Source of the DNA: Amblyornis subalaris
Lineage: Eukaryota; Chordata; Aves; Passeriformes; Ptilonorhynchidae
Direction: 5' to 3'
Assembly: GCA_018881555.1 (NCBI GenBank)
Contig: JACAXG010000165.1
Location: 926,479-990,478 of the forward strand
DNA length: 64,000 nucleotides
A program made the position numbers and the translations under genes. Of the stretch, positions 48,459-64,000 are shown piece by piece (position 1 is the stretch's first letter; each line of letters begins with the position of its first letter). Under the pieces are notes generated by a model. The model was not told the origin of the DNA and ran no database searches. It was given only the letters and a program-made list of their open reading frames with translations.

Positions 48459-49618
48459 TGTTGGGAAGGTGCCCACCACCCGCTGTGACAGCCCCCGGAG
48501 CTGGCAGGGCTCGGTGGAGCTGAGTGTTTGCAGGCAGCTCTTGCCTGTGCCCAGATTTAGCTCCTCTGTGGGGGCGACCTAAAAATAGCCCCATGGTGCA
48601 GCCTTGGCAGCAAGGTCGAGGCCCCCGCACCGCAGGTCATGGTGAGACAGGTGGTGGTTCTGTGTGCCTCGGGGGATGGACACAAATAGCACTGGAGACA
48701 CCTTCCCCCAAGGACACATGGGGACGCAGGGGCTGCTCGGGTGTCTGGGCTGTTATGAGGCAAGAGCGCCCCTGGTCCTCCCTCCACAGGGGAAGGGGGA
48801 CTCCCCTAATCTGACAGGACCCCAGGACAGGTCAGGTTCTGTGTGAGGGTGAAGTCCCACCCCACAGGCAGGTCAGGCAGGGCATGGGGCACAGGCAAAA
48901 AGGGGTCTGGAGAGTATAGAGCAAGTTTGGGGTATCTGGGGAGCAATGGGGCCTGTGGAAAGGCAGTGGAGTCTGGAGACAGAGTTCAGGGCGAAGCCAT
49001 TGAGCCCTGGATGTGCAGGCAGGGTTCAGCTGTAGCAGGGGCAGGGGCAGCTGCAGCACTAGCAGGGACAGGAGGGCCAGCAGAGCTGAGAACAGACACG
49101 AGTCATGACAGGAGTGACACTGTCCAGGCTCCAGGCACACAGCAGCCAGTGGCAGAAGGCACTGAGGGTGGCCTTGGGAGAGGACGGGAAACAGGGAGGT
49201 GGGCTAGGATCTTCCAACAGTAGTGCAGTGCAGCTGAGTAACTATGACATTAACACGCAGGGGAACCTCATTTGGAGGGGCTTGCAGCAGGTCCACAGAG
49301 CAGCCACCCTCCTCCTGCCAGGGTTGCCCCACTGCACGACAGGGTGGCTGGGGCTGGGGCACCCAGAGCTCAGCAGAACTGTGGGGAGAAGCTGTCAGCA
49401 CGCTGGGGTCAGGAATACCGGTGTGGGTATCAGGGAGACAGCCCTCTTTACACTCTTCTCTGTGAGCCCAGCCCCTCTGGACCCTCTCCTCTGTGCTAGT
49501 ACCCAAACCTCGGGCAGGAGGAGGCCTGGATCTGGCCGATGCTCAGCGGTGCAGGGACCTGCAAAGGCAGACCTTTGGGGGGATTTCCCTGTGACATCTC
49601 CGACTCTCTCGCTCGCAG

Positions 49619-49728
49619 GCAGAGCTGCAATGCTGCCCAGCAGCAGAGCTGATCCTGACCACGGCAGACGTGATCCTGAGCCACCCGGGCAGAGGGTGGT
49701 GGCACGGCGAGGAGGCAGAAACACCCAG
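49619..49728 (+). other. Possible internal 5' exon (splice-bounded, 110 bp)
   Basis: It has a strong acceptor (polypyrimidine CTCTCTCGCTCGCAG) and a CAG/GTGTTT donor. An ATG at 49630 opens a frame through to the donor. It is consistent with a 5'-untranslated exon of PHF24 carrying a short upstream frame, but no homology supports it. Confidence 0.2.
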
Positions 49729-50314
49729 GTGTTTTCCTTCCCACTGGCACAGCCGCAGAGGTGCTGTTGCTGTGGCTCGGACACGTGCCTCCAGCTCTGC
49801 CCCGCTCCCACCTTGGCAAAGCCCCGGGAGCTGAAGAAAGCCGGGCACCAGCTCCGAGCCAGGCACCGCGGCCAACAGGTGCAAAACCCCAGCCCACGCG
49901 TGCGCACGTCGCCGGGACCCCCACGCGCAGGACGGGGCCCGCACGTGTTGCACACCCAGCTCAGCGCGTGGGAATCCGCAGGCAGATGGTCCCGCGGTGG
50001 TGGGGAGAGGCTGGGGAAATCACATGCGTGTGCACGCAGTGGTGTTCGCAGCCTGCCAGCGCGCTCTGCTCCGCTCCGCCCGGCCCTGCTGCGGCGGGGT
50101 ACCTGTAGCTACCCGGACCGGGCTCCCTGCCGCAGCAGTGCTCGCGGTGTCGAGTCCTAACGCAGCGAGATCCTGGCGTGTGCACGCGCGCTGCTAATTA
50201 TCCCGCTACCTGGGGACTTCCCTGCTGAGGCTGGCGGGGCGGGAGATTGCTGCTCCGATCTCCCTGCTTTGCCTCCTGGTCTCTGGGCACCAGCTGGGAG
50301 TGCCTCTTTGCTGC

Positions 50315-50765
50315 AGCGTAGAATTAGAGAATAATTAAGGCTGGAAAAGACCTCTAAGATCATCGAGTCCAACCATTAACCCAGCGCTGCCAAGGCCGCC
50401 ACTAAACCATGTCCCTAAGTGCCATGTTTACATGTTTTCTAAACGATTCCGGGGGTGGTGATTCCACCACTGCCCTGGGCAGCATCTTCCATAATGCAAC
50501 CCCGGCATCACACGAGGGAAGCACTGGAACCCGCACAGGGCGATGCTGTGCCCCACAGCGCTGGAGACCAAATCCCACTTCTCCCCAGCTTCAGCTCATA
50601 CCCAGTGAGACAGAGTCCAGCTTGTTATTGCTGCTGCTGTTGGCCTCCCCATTTCATCCTAAGACAATCTTCTCTTGGTAACGGCTCCCCTTCCCTCCTG
50701 CACCCTCACAGCCCTCCTACAGCTGGTCCAGTCTCTCCACATGGTTCCCTGTAGGATGCAGGATG
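50315..50765 (-). mobile_element. CR1 LINE 3' end, minus strand
   Basis: It opens with GGCTGGAAAAGACCTCTAAG, ATCATCGAGTCCAACCATTA and AACCCAGCGCTGCCAAGGCC, the antisense CR1 3' end. It continues with CATGTCCCTAAGTGCCATGT and GGTGATTCCACCACTGCCCT, then weaker similarity to about 50760. Confidence 0.92.
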
Positions 50766-51178
50766 CCCAGTGATCAGAGCAGCAGCACACACACAAACAC
50801 AAGAATGTGAGTACAAGAAAGACAGGGGGTTGAGGAAGAATTTAAGGAAGGTGAGGGGTCAGCACCAGCCCTGTTATGCCCTAGTCCCAGGCAAAGCAGC
50901 AAGGAGGACACCTTTCAGCCGTGACTGGCCACAGAGGCTGTCTTCGAGGAAGAAAGGAGATGCACGCAAGGGAAAGGATTGCAGCTGGTCCCAGTCACTC
51001 TGGGGTTTACTGGTCTGGCATGGGAAAGGCCTGGATGTGTTTCTTGTTAAGCTGGAATCTTTAGAGCAAGGGTGGTGGAGGCACCCCCAAACCAGCTCCC
51101 TGCTTTCTGTCCCACTCCCCCACCAACATTCAGACCCTCCATGGCCAGGGTTCCATCTTCCCATAGCCACCATCATAA

Positions 51179-54773
<3,595 letters not shown>

Positions 54774-56284
54774 CCTGGCCGCTCTTCGAGGGCGCGACGC
54801 CCCCGACGCCACGCCCGCCACGGCGCCCTGCCCTGCCCTGCCCTGCCCCGCCGGCACACCCGGGCTCCGACCGGCCGGCGGGGAAGCGGCCGTGCCGCCC
54901 TCTGCCCCGCCTGCCCCTCGGATCGGCTGTGAAGAGTGGGTTTGATTGGCTGTGGGAGCGGGAGCGGCTCTGGGGTCTCTGACTGGTGGGGGGAAGCGGG
55001 GCAGGGCAGGGCGTGTCCCCACTACCCCCCTCACCCTGCAGGGACCACGGTGGGGAAGGGTCCCACGCCCGGGGTCACCATGGGGCACAAGGGGAAGGAA
55101 ATGTGCTGCCCCCATGATCCCCATCCCCACAGCACCCCCGCACCCTCCAATACCTGCAGCCCCTGGGAACTTGTTCCCAGGGACTCTCAGGCAGAGCAGG
55201 GTCTGCCCTGGGTAGTTGTGGGGTGACAGCAGAACCCAGAGTATCCGCTTGCCCCCAGCCTCCCACAGCACCATGGGGCAGCACAGCTGAGCCTCTGCGT
55301 GCCACAGGCAGCACCCACAGGTCTGCGGCAAGCAGAGTCTCGGCTCCTCGGCGTGGTGGATCCCTGGGGGATGTGGCTGACCCTCCTTGGGGTCTTTCAC
55401 ATCCCTGCCCTGCTCCAACAGGGGCTGGAGCCTAGTAGGTTCGTCCTTGCATGCACAGCTCGTGGCTGTGTCTGGGACAGTGTTCCGTGGCACAGCTCAG
55501 CCCTGCCCTGCTGGTGACCAATTATTTAATGCCAGCAGTGGTGGTGTGGGAAGGAGCACCGGGAACAGAAAGCATCAGAGAAACGGGAGGGCAAGGTCAG
55601 AAGCAGGGGAGCCCTCCTGTGTATCTGACCCTGCCCTCAGCACTCTCCCGCATCCCTCATCCCCTCCTGTACCCCTGGTTCCAAAGGATGCTCTCCACCT
55701 GCTCAGCATTCCTGTCTCACACCAACCCTGTTCAGTCCTGCTCTCTACTCAGCATGGCAAGTGGGCAACCCCACCTCACTGCGGGCATCAGTGCTTGTGG
55801 TGAGGAGGAGGAGGCAGAGCCCAGAGTCCCCCCAGATGTCAGCTGCAGGGGTGAGGCATTCACTGGGATGGGTTGGTGTTTGGCAGCCCTAAGGTGGATA
55901 GATGCACTCAGCCCACAGATGAAGGAGCAGGGAGCCCAGAAACCTTGCCCCACACATGCCAGGGGTTGGGATGCCCAGGTCCCATGGCAGCCCCAGCAGC
56001 TGCTCCCTGCCCCTCTGATCCCTTCCCTGCAGTGCCCTCAGCCCCTCCCTGCCTGATGTGCCCTGGCTCAGCTGGGGGGCCTTGGGGTGTACAACAGACC
56101 AGGAGTGCACCTGCAGCAACCTGGTCGCTCCCTCACCTCCATCCTTAATGCCATGGGGGTACCATCCCACCCAGCCCCCTTCCCCCAGCCAGGGCACACT
56201 TCCCCCCTCCGGGGTCTCTCCCACTGCAAGACCAGGAGGCGCACCAGTGCCACGACATCTTCCTCTACCACCCTGGCATGCCAG

Positions 56285-56376
56285 GCCAATGGGGATATTT
56301 TGGATGCCAGGTCCGAGATGTGGCCAGAGCGCCAATGGGGATATTTCGGATGCCAGGTCCGAGATGTGGCCAGAGC
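56285..56376 (+). repeat. 46-bp tandem duplication in the PHF24 3' UTR
   Basis: GCCAATGGGGATATTTTGGA at 56285 recurs at 56331 with one T-to-C change. The rest of the unit (TGCCAGGTCCGAGATGTGGC CAGAGC) is unchanged. Confidence 0.92.
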
Positions 56377-56439
56377 CATGGCGAGGAGGCGGCCGTGGGT
56401 GCGTGGGTTGTAGCTCCCTACCTGTACTGAGATACGTCC

Positions 56440-56445
56440 ATTAAA
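56440..56445 (+). terminator. PHF24: Poly(A) signal of PHF24
   Basis: ATTAAA, the common variant signal, with cleavage expected near 56460 and a GT-rich element (GTCTGGTGTCC) about 20-30 nt further on. It is the best plus-strand signal seen downstream of the stop. Confidence 0.65.
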
Positions 56446-56469
56446 CAGCTGTGTCCAACTAGCCTCCGT

Positions 56470-59400
56470 CTGGTGTCCTTACGGGAGTTCTGGCTTCTCC
56501 ACAGGCGTTTCAGGGCACCCACAACTGCCTACTGTGTTTAAGATCCTACCCCAGCCTCAGGTCTCATCAGGCAGGCTTGGCCTCTTGTCCCCAGAGTGTC
56601 CCACAGCAGTGATGGGGGGAAGCCAGCGGGGTGCACCCAGGACCCAGCAAACTCGACGTGCCCCATGTCTCCCCAGGAGAGCAGACAGCAGGGAGAGTGC
56701 TCAGCTGACCCTGGAACCACCCCAGCCACTGCGGTGGAAGGGACACCCCTCCACCGGGGTGAAGATGCTCTCTGCCTTCAGAAGATGCTGCTAACAGAGC
56801 ATTGAGCACTGGGAACTGCTGCATGCTAGGAACAGGCTGTCTGCAGCAGTGCTGGGAAACCTGAAATAACCCCACAGGGGCATCAGGGTTCCCCAGGAGA
56901 GTGATCCCCATGGCTGGAGTGCTCCATCTAGTCACATCCCCAGAGCTCTCAGAGAAAGCTGCAGCTATAGCTGGCAGCACATGGTCTGTGGAAGCAGGCT
57001 GCCAGCAAAGGGGGCTCACCAGCCTGTTGGGGGCTTTCCTTGCACTGTGCCTGTGCTGCAGCTGGGAGGGGAATGGGGTTTTGAGAAGAGGATCTGGGAG
57101 GGAATCAGGAGCGGGATGTTGCCCTGGTAGCATTTGTGAAATCTGCAGGGACACAGAGCTTGTTGCTGAAAGCTTGACTTGGACATTTGAGCCCACTCCC
57201 ACGGTCACAGTGGGATACCATTGCGTGCAGACCACAGCGGTGGCGTTCCAGCTCACCCGCAGAGAAAATCCAGCAAGCATTTCAGGCTCTGAGAGCCAGA
57301 TTGGCTAGAAAATTAGCTGTGCCACCTGAGAGAGGCACTCATCACCTTGAAGAAGAAGATGGACAACTGCAGGAAGGGGGAGCTGACGGTGAGGTTTGTG
57401 CCTGGTGATGGGGTGTCACGGATTGGTGACGATGCAGGCTCTGTCCGTGGAGGGAAGCCCGGGGAAGCCCCCACATGGTGAGATGGTGTTAAATCACTGT
57501 GTTATTGCTCCGTCTGCTGGAGATGAAGAGCAAGCTGGTGCAGAGCACAGGCTTGAGGACCCTGAGGGTGGGACATCCACTGCCGGCACCCCAAATCCAC
57601 ACCCCAAACCCTACAGGATCCAGACTGAGAGGGCAGAACCTCACAGGTTCTAATCCAACCCCACTCTGCACCCTGCTCTTCGCCTGGGGAACCAGACACA
57701 AGCAGCTTTCCCAGCCCCAGCCTAGCCTGCCACCCCCTGCAGCAGCCTGGCACCCCTGCCAGGGCACACAACTGGCTGGTGTCCCCGGGGAGCTGGTTAA
57801 TGAGGGCCACAGCTGGCTGAGGTGGCCTGCAGGGGTGTGCTGTCACAGGTGCAGCACCACCTTCCCAGCTCTGCCACAGCTGCTGGACCCCAGTGAGTGA
57901 CCACCATGCAGCAGAGTGTGCCCCAGCCATGTCTCCTCACAGGCAGTTTCGAGGTCTGGGCAGAAGCAGGAGGATGTGGTGGGGGAATGGGCAAGGTGGT
58001 GCTGTGGCTCTTCTTAGTTGTCCCCAGCTCCTCCAAGACTGCTGACCTCAGAGGCACTGTCCCCAGAAAGCCCGTGTGGCCTACAGACCACCCTCCCTAA
58101 TGCCGGGGCAAGTCTGTTCCCAAATGCTGGGGGATACCTTCCCCTACATGGGGACGAACACTTGAAATCTGGCACAAAGCTTTCTCTGAAAACTTGTGCT
58201 ATCTGCTCACTACACACTGGTGCAAGCCTCTCCCCTTAGTCTCTCTGAATGCAGGTGCAAACTGAGTGCTGGTACAAACCTTTCCCTTGGTAGCAGTGCA
58301 AGCCTCCCCACAGAGATGCCAGAGGCCCCAGACCAATGCATCAGGATGTTCATGTGGGATTTAAGGCTGGGGCAAGAATCAGCCGTCCAGCCCAACCCTC
58401 CCAAGCCCTGCTGTAGTGACAGTCCAGCTCACACGTCTGTTGTCCCACATCCATCACCCACCACCAAGTGCCACACAATGGGTGCTGTGCTCCCCACTGG
58501 GGGGTCCCAGCCTCAGGGCTCTGGTTCAGCATCACCCAGCCTGGGGCCAGGGGCAGGGTCCTGGGATCCAGGGAGGCAGCTCTGATTCCTGTGCTTCACA
58601 GCAGGCAGTGGTCCAAGTATTGTCCACCCTTCACTCAGGTGGTCCTGCCATCTGGAAGGGAACGGGCAGATCCTGCCAGTGATGGGGTACCATCCCATGG
58701 GAGCCCCAGGCAATGGGGGGCAGTAGTGCCTCACTCTGCATTGAGGTTGCCCCCTCTGCTACAGTCGTTGCCACCCACCTCAAAAACCTCTGCTAGTGGG
58801 GAAGATGGGTGCTTGGCTTTGCACCCCAGGGAGCAGGATAGCACCCTCCTCCAAGCCTGGACACTCCTGCGTGTCCCTGGGGCTCCCCTGGACTTGGCCA
58901 GGTGCCCCCAGGTCTGGTGTGTCCCAGGGGGGAAGTGACAGTGGTGTGTCCCACACGAAAGCTGGCCACCCTTCAGGAATGTGTATGGAGAGTTGTGCTG
59001 ATCCCAGACAGGACAGAGACGACCAAGGGGACCCACAGGGCAGTGTCACCGTGAGCTCTGGCACTGACTGTGTCTGGGGCAAGATGACAGAGCCCCCTCC
59101 CATCACCGCCACGGGACCAGTCAGAGACCACTGGCAAGGCGAGGGGGTTCTCTGGACAGTGTGTGACAGCGACAGCAACAGCTACAGCTGCTGGAGGGAG
59201 TCACTCCCTGGTGGCTCCAGCCGCCCTTCTCCTCCCAGGCCAGAGCCGGAGTGGCCATGCAGAGCAGGGGTAAATGTCCCCATTGAGCAACATCCCCCCA
59301 CATCCAAACACAGAAAGCAGGTGGGAAAGCTGAGAGGATTTGGGGGTGCAGAAGAGGGATGAGGAGATTGGATTACCCAGAAGCGATACCCCCACCCCGA

Positions 59401-62400
59401 ATCAGGATCTCTAGGGACACCAGGGCCCTCGGGGGAGACCTGAGGGAGGACTGGGGGGTGAGTGGGCGGGGGGGGGGGGTGCGAGGGGCGGTAAGGGGGG
59501 GTGCGAGCGTGTGTCCACCCGGCAACAAGAGCGGTGGCCACGGGGTGTCGCCCCTGGACCGCGCCGGGAGCCGGCGCTGCCACCGGGGAACCTGCAGCGG
59601 AGCAGGGATGCAGGGAGCAGGGATGGAGGGAGGAGGGATGCGGCGGGGGGGACGCAGGGAGTCATTTCAATACCCCGAAATAATTTTGTAGGCTGTTTTG
59701 TGACCCCCTTCCCCGCCTGCCCCAAAGCCAGCCCTGATTCCTACCTCTGCCTCATAGCGCCATCCTTCTCCCCCCTGCTTATGTGCCCGTGGCTCGTGAA
59801 TGGAGAGCCACACACCCTGCGCGGGGAGCTGGAGGGGAGCCCGGGCAGCCCCAGGCTCCCGCAGGGATGGGCTCCATTCTCCGCACCCCCTGGAGGTGGG
59901 AGGCCCTGAGCCTTGGAAAAGACGAACTGGCCGAGGGCTCCCTCGGGTCTAATATCCCTTCCCCATGAGTTGCCTGGGCAGTCGGAGCCCCCTTCTCTTC
60001 GTGTCCCCTGACAGGAGCTCTGGGCACCCCCTCCTCTGTACAGAGCCACGGCACCCCTCAAATACCTGCAGGGTCTGACCACACTGGGCACTGCAACCTG
60101 TCTGGAAAGACTGTTCAAGTGATGGAAATGCAGCCTGGCACGAGGTGTGGTGGCAGGGGTAAGGACAGCGATGCCCACCAGCACCTGCTGGGACCAGCCA
60201 CATGCTGCTCAGGTCCACAGGGCAGCTCTGGAGGGAGCCGTATGCGACCTGAGTGGGGAAATGACATCCTCTTCCCGGCACGAACCCAGCTCACTGCCAG
60301 CTGTGGGACGAGCTGCCTCAACAGGACACAACCCCACAGGCACTTCACCATGGAGGGGGAGATGCACATGGCCTAGGCCACCCACTGGAGCCCACACAGG
60401 GGCTATGTATGGCTTCCAAGCCACACATTGTGCCAGCAGCTCCTGCCACCCCAACACTGCTGGCTCGGTGGCCCTGACAGAGTGCAGGGCTGCCAGACAC
60501 TCCCTCCTATTTCCAGCACACTCTCTCCCACTTTGCTCCACACAGCACGGCTGTGCAGGGGGACACGGGGTGTCTGCGTACTGCGAAGGGTGCAGAGGAG
60601 GCCCTGGGACAGGGCGGGGCACAGCACAGTGCCGAGCATGGCAAGCATCTTGTTCCCACAGCAGCTTTCCTGTGACTCATCCTGGCAACCCACACAGCAC
60701 TCAGGCACGGTGTCCAGGTCCTCTCCTGCCTCGGAGCAAGGCCATGAGGGAGCAACACACTAACAGCACTGGTTACCTGCCTCCACATCTCCCTGCTCCT
60801 ACTGCCCTGGCATTGCAGTGGACTGGGAGCTGGCACCAGGCCTGGGCTTCCCTGTTCCTCTCTGCACCCCACTGTCCCCTAAGCAGCTGCTACCAAGCCT
60901 CAGAGCCGGTGTGGCAGGGGCCTTTGGCTGCCAAATAAAGCAGAGAGTGAAATTATTTGGGGTACAGTGGAGGGCAGGATCCCACACCCTTGGCTGTGTG
61001 TATCCAAGCCTTTTGGCTGGCATCAGAGCAGATGCTGATGGTCCCACTGGGTAGCAAAGTGGACAGCTGGACAGTGCCATGCATGTCCCTGTGTGCCCCA
61101 GGATCCCTCCTTATGCCATGTTTGTGCTGTGCATCCCAGCATCCCCTTTTCATCTGGGATGTTCCCCTGCACCCACAAGTCAGCATACACAGTCCTCTCA
61201 GCTCACCCTCAAGCCATGGCACACTGATCAGGAAGCATCAGCCCAGGACTAATGTGGGAGCTTAGTGGGGCCAAGGCACACTCCGGCTGGCCAGGAAAGG
61301 AGGAAGGCAGCCAGAGTACCTGGAAAGCAGGGATTTGGATCTGAGCCACTCCAGAAAACAAGCACTGTCCTTGGCACAGGCAGAGGCACCCAGCCCTAAG
61401 CCGACTAGGGACACGGAGCCCCATCTGGGGTATCTGCCAATCCACGCAGCATCAATGGGGCCATTCACTCCTCGGGAGTGGGGCCTGGGGCTCTGGCAGC
61501 AAGGACGGGAGTAAGAAGGAGGGGAGGCACAGCGTGTTCAGCAGGGAGAACCCCATGACCCAGCAGGAAAATGATCCGGGGGCTGGAGTGACTGATCCGC
61601 GAGGAGCCGCACAAAACTATATCTGTCTCGCTTGGCTGAGCGATGACTAAGGGAAGGACAGGAGAGCAGTCTGCACACCGCCAGGCAGAGGAGGAATTAT
61701 TTAGGCTGGAGCATGGGGGTGGAGGGATGGGGGCTGGAAGGAGATGGGTGGAGGGAAGGTGGAGGCCAGGTGGGATGCTCCAGCAATGCTCCCCCTCTCT
61801 GCTGGAGGGACATCAGGTACTGGTGAGAAACAGCACAAGATCTGAGGAACTGGCAGCTCCTGACTCACTTTTGGGGAGAAAATACTTTCAGTCAAGGGAG
61901 CATCCTGCCCTGGCCCCAACCCCGCAGCCAGGCACTGCCTCAGAGACCTACCATCAGCACTGCAGGACAGACAGCATCTCCCACACATGGCAAAAGTCTG
62001 TACAGGGTTGGCCCCAGAAGGTGGAGAAATGACCTCACTACGTGGCGTCTCTTCTGAGCCCCAGCCCACAGCAAAGCCACCTGGCACACAATGAAAATCA
62101 AAGGCAGGAGAAGGGGATGGCAAGACCAAGAGGCTCAGCATCTTCTGGGACCAATCCCTTCTCTCAGGAAGGAAGGCATTGCTGTTCCCAAAAGCTGTTC
62201 CCACAGCCAACAGGTACCAAATCTACTTTGTGAGGCCAACTTGTGCTTTAGGAGCTGGCATCAGGATGAAGAGCAAGTGAAGCACACAGAGCCACAACTT
62301 TGCTTGGGCCACCCTGCCTCATTCACCTGCAGGTTGCCACCCTTCTACCCACTTCACAAAGATTTTTGCAGCATTAACTGTGGTACAAACATCCCAACCC

Positions 62401-62795
62401 AGCGGGCATGTGCAGCTGTGGGAGCCTGCAGGCTGTTCCATGCATGGGGAGCAGACCCAAGTGACCTTTGTGCCCTCCAGACCATCCAGCCCAGGTGATC
62501 CAGCAAGGGAACATAATTTTTAGCCCAGAAGTCCCCAGCATTTGCAGTCTGGAGTCCCGGAGTTCCACAGATATAGGCTACAAGAGCAGGACTGTGGCCC
62601 GGGATGGTGCAGGAAAGGAAATTAAGGAAGGGGCTATAACACAGCTTGATTTCTTGTCCATGTGTTCAACAGGGCTTGTCAAATAATCCTAGCTTCTTTA
62701 TTTGATAGCTTTGTAAATTCAGTGGCTAAAACACTGACATGGACATAACAGGTTGCTGTCAGGTCATTCCTCTATCACCCTGAGCACTAGAAAAT
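56470..62795. other. Intergenic DNA downstream of PHF24, no gene recognised
   Basis: No exon of a known family was found. In particular I looked for the start of DNAJB5, the next gene in the mammalian order, and did not see its J-domain (MGKDYY...). A small CpG-rich patch with a G run lies at 59455-59660. Confidence 0.45.
59455..59660. promoter_or_regulatory. Small CpG/G-rich patch
   Basis: It includes a GGGCGGGG run near 59464-59480 and CpGs through CGCGCCGGGAGCCGGCGCTG. It could be a promoter of a gene beyond this window, but no exon is visible. Confidence 0.25.
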
Positions 62796-63125
62796 GTTGG
62801 GAGGAGCACTGGGCAGTACCAGGGGAGCACTGGGCGATGCCAGGGGGAGCACTGGGCGATGTTGGGGGAACACTGAACAATGCCAGGGGAGCACTGGGCA
62901 ATGCTAGGAGGAGCAGTGGCCAGTGCCAGGGGGAGCACTGGGCGATGTTGGGGGAACATTGAACAATGCCAGGGGAGCACTGGCCAGTGCTAGGGGGAGC
63001 ACTGGCCAGTGTTGAGGGAGCACCAGGAAATGCCGAGGAAGCATCAGGCAATGCCAGGGGAGCACCAGGCAAGGTCGGAGGAGCACAGAGCAATGCCAGG
63101 GGAGCACCAGGCAATGCTGGGTGAG
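62796..63125 (+). repeat. ~22-bp minisatellite
   Basis: About 14-15 units of the form AGGGGAGCACTGGGCAATGCC, with variants such as GTTGGGGGAACACTGAACAA. The array is free of stops in several frames and so gives false open frames on both strands. In the second half the units shift to GGAGCACCAGGCAATGCC, suggesting two sub-arrays. Confidence 0.95.
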
Positions 63126-63360
63126 CACCGCAAGGCCAGTGACCTGCCAGAATCCAGACATAGGGACGTCCACCCACCGCACCAACTCCCACAGGCAACA
63201 ACAACTCTGTCACTGCCCAGCCGCCTCTGAGATGGTCTGTGCCTGGCAGGTGCCTGGGCTGGCAGCAAGGTGGGATTCAGAAGCCACAGCATCACCCCGG
63301 CTTCATCTCCCATCTTCTCTTCCTCAAAGCAACCTGACATCCTCTTCCAACACCCTCGGC

Positions 63361-63373
63361 GTAGCCTGGCAAC
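63361..63373 (+). promoter_or_regulatory. RFX X-box-like site
   Basis: GTAGCC-T-GGCAAC fits the X-box consensus GTNRCC(0-3)RGYAAC exactly. It is followed by three related half-sites in a ~21-bp spaced series up to 63436 (GCATAGAAAC, GCATGGAAAC, GCATGGCAAC). No coding exon is visible near it. Confidence 0.35.
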
Positions 63374-63440
63374 GGCGGTACCAGCATAGAAACAGCTGTA
63401 CCGGCATGGAAACGGCAGTAGTGGCATGGCAACGCAGTGG
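63374..63440 (+). repeat. ~21-bp short tandem repeat with RFX half-sites
   Basis: Three units of the type GGCAGTACCGGCATGGAAAC, diverged by a few bases each. Confidence 0.7.
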
Positions 63441-64000
63441 TAGAGAGATAAAAATGTCAGGCAGATCCCCCCCTCTGCTTCCCAGAGCAACAAAGCTGCC
63501 CTGTCTCCCCTGGATACCTCCAAAAGGTTCTGGGCACCAGACATGATGAACCGTGCCAGCCTCATCTGCTCTTCCCACTGCCCAGTATTGTATGAGATGA
63601 GTCGCTGGGTCTCAGCCCAGGTCTCACAGTCCTGGCATACTCAGAGCCATGGCAGCAGGCACTTGCCCTTTGTGGATCCCTGCGGGGGTAGTCCCATACC
63701 CCCCCTCACCACTTCCAGAGCAAACACCTGGTTTAAGGGGCACAAATTTGTGAGACCCAGGAAAATGTTTCCTCTTTTGTTGACTGCCGAGGGCTTTTTC
63801 CTGCAGCCAGTCCCTCTGTCTGCCGTAACTGGCCTGTCGCTCGGGGATACCCCTGCAGTGGGGAGGAAAGGCACACGGGACATTAGGACTGCCCTCCTCA
63901 TCCCATTCGGGCGAGGGGAAGTCTCCCCGGCAGCAGGCAGGGAGGGCAGCCTGAGCATCCCCCTCTGCCGGGTAAGGAGATCCGGCGGGGCATCGGAAGT
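63440..64000. other. Window end, no gene recognised
   Basis: The last 120 bp are GC-rich and contain a donor-like CTGCCGG/GTAAGGAG near 63979. This might belong to the first exon of a gene beyond the window. Confidence 0.3.

Larger units (their letters stand above)
54774..56465 (+). other. PHF24: PHF24 3' untranslated region
   Basis: It runs from the TAA at 54771-54773 to the poly(A) signal near 56440 without another splice-bounded coding exon. The first 150 bp are CpG-rich, with a CCCTG repeat at 54827-54848. A two-copy 46-bp repeat lies near its end. Confidence 0.65.

Noticed and set aside
49105..50160. 351-codon plus-strand frame upstream of PHF24
   Set aside because: It crosses strong splice-like signals and CpG-rich DNA without a recognisable domain, so it is probably a chance frame.
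62764..63213. Repetitive 'CSPGIAQCSPN' protein frame
   Set aside because: Translation of the 22-bp minisatellite, not a gene.
56470..64000. Start of DNAJB5, the expected next gene
   Set aside because: No J-domain coding sequence or other recognisable DNAJB5 exon is present in the window.

Overview
This looks like vertebrate nuclear DNA from a bird, probably a neoavian and perhaps a songbird. It is moderately GC-rich, with short split exons bounded by GT/AG sites. It carries several 5'-truncated CR1 LINE fragments, some with the typical avian CR1 3' end (accattctatgattctgtg type), and one endogenous-retrovirus LTR-like block of a kind common in songbird genomes. Almost all long open frames here are chance frames in GC-rich DNA. 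Three protein-coding genes can be built exon by exon.

Layout. (1) 365-2760, minus strand: a complete four-exon CC chemokine gene, CCL19, with its own TATA box. (2) 10768-11891, minus strand: a second CC chemokine, CCL21, with three coding exons, a basic C-terminal tail and a TATA-like box; its 3' UTR may run to polyadenylation signals near 8.76 or 8.33 kb. (3) About 12-43 kb: no gene recognised. This stretch holds CR1 fragments, an LTR-like block (19.5-21.6 kb), a two-part dispersed repeat present twice, a ~345-bp tandem duplication near 32 kb, a polypyrimidine tract and AT-rich blocks that could be conserved non-coding DNA. (4) 43.4-50.2 kb: CpG-rich DNA and candidate 5' untranslated exons upstream of the third gene. 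(5) 51320-54773, plus strand: the full 400-residue coding region of PHF24 (KIAA1045, GINIP) in seven coding exons, followed by a ~1.7-kb 3' UTR ending at ATTAAA near 56440. (6) 56.5-64 kb: no gene recognised; it contains a ~22-bp minisatellite and an RFX X-box-like cluster.

The order and orientation CCL19(-), CCL21(-), PHF24(+) matches human 9p13, and human chromosome 9 is largely equivalent to the avian Z, so this window is probably Z-linked (inference). CCL19 and CCL21 are the two ligands of CCR7, which guides dendritic cells and naive T cells into lymphoid tissue. Both promoters here have an interferon-response core (GAAANNGAAA) 14-17 bp upstream of the TATA element, which suggests shared control. 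PHF24 is a neuronal Gi-signalling modulator and has no known functional link to the chemokines; the neighbourhood is ancestral synteny. I found no CRISPR array, operon, tRNA or rRNA. No wholly new system is evident; the most useful leads are the paired ISRE-TATA architecture, the polyadenylation signals inside CCL19 intron 1, the cysteine-free CCL21 tail and the canonical EF-hand loop in PHF24.
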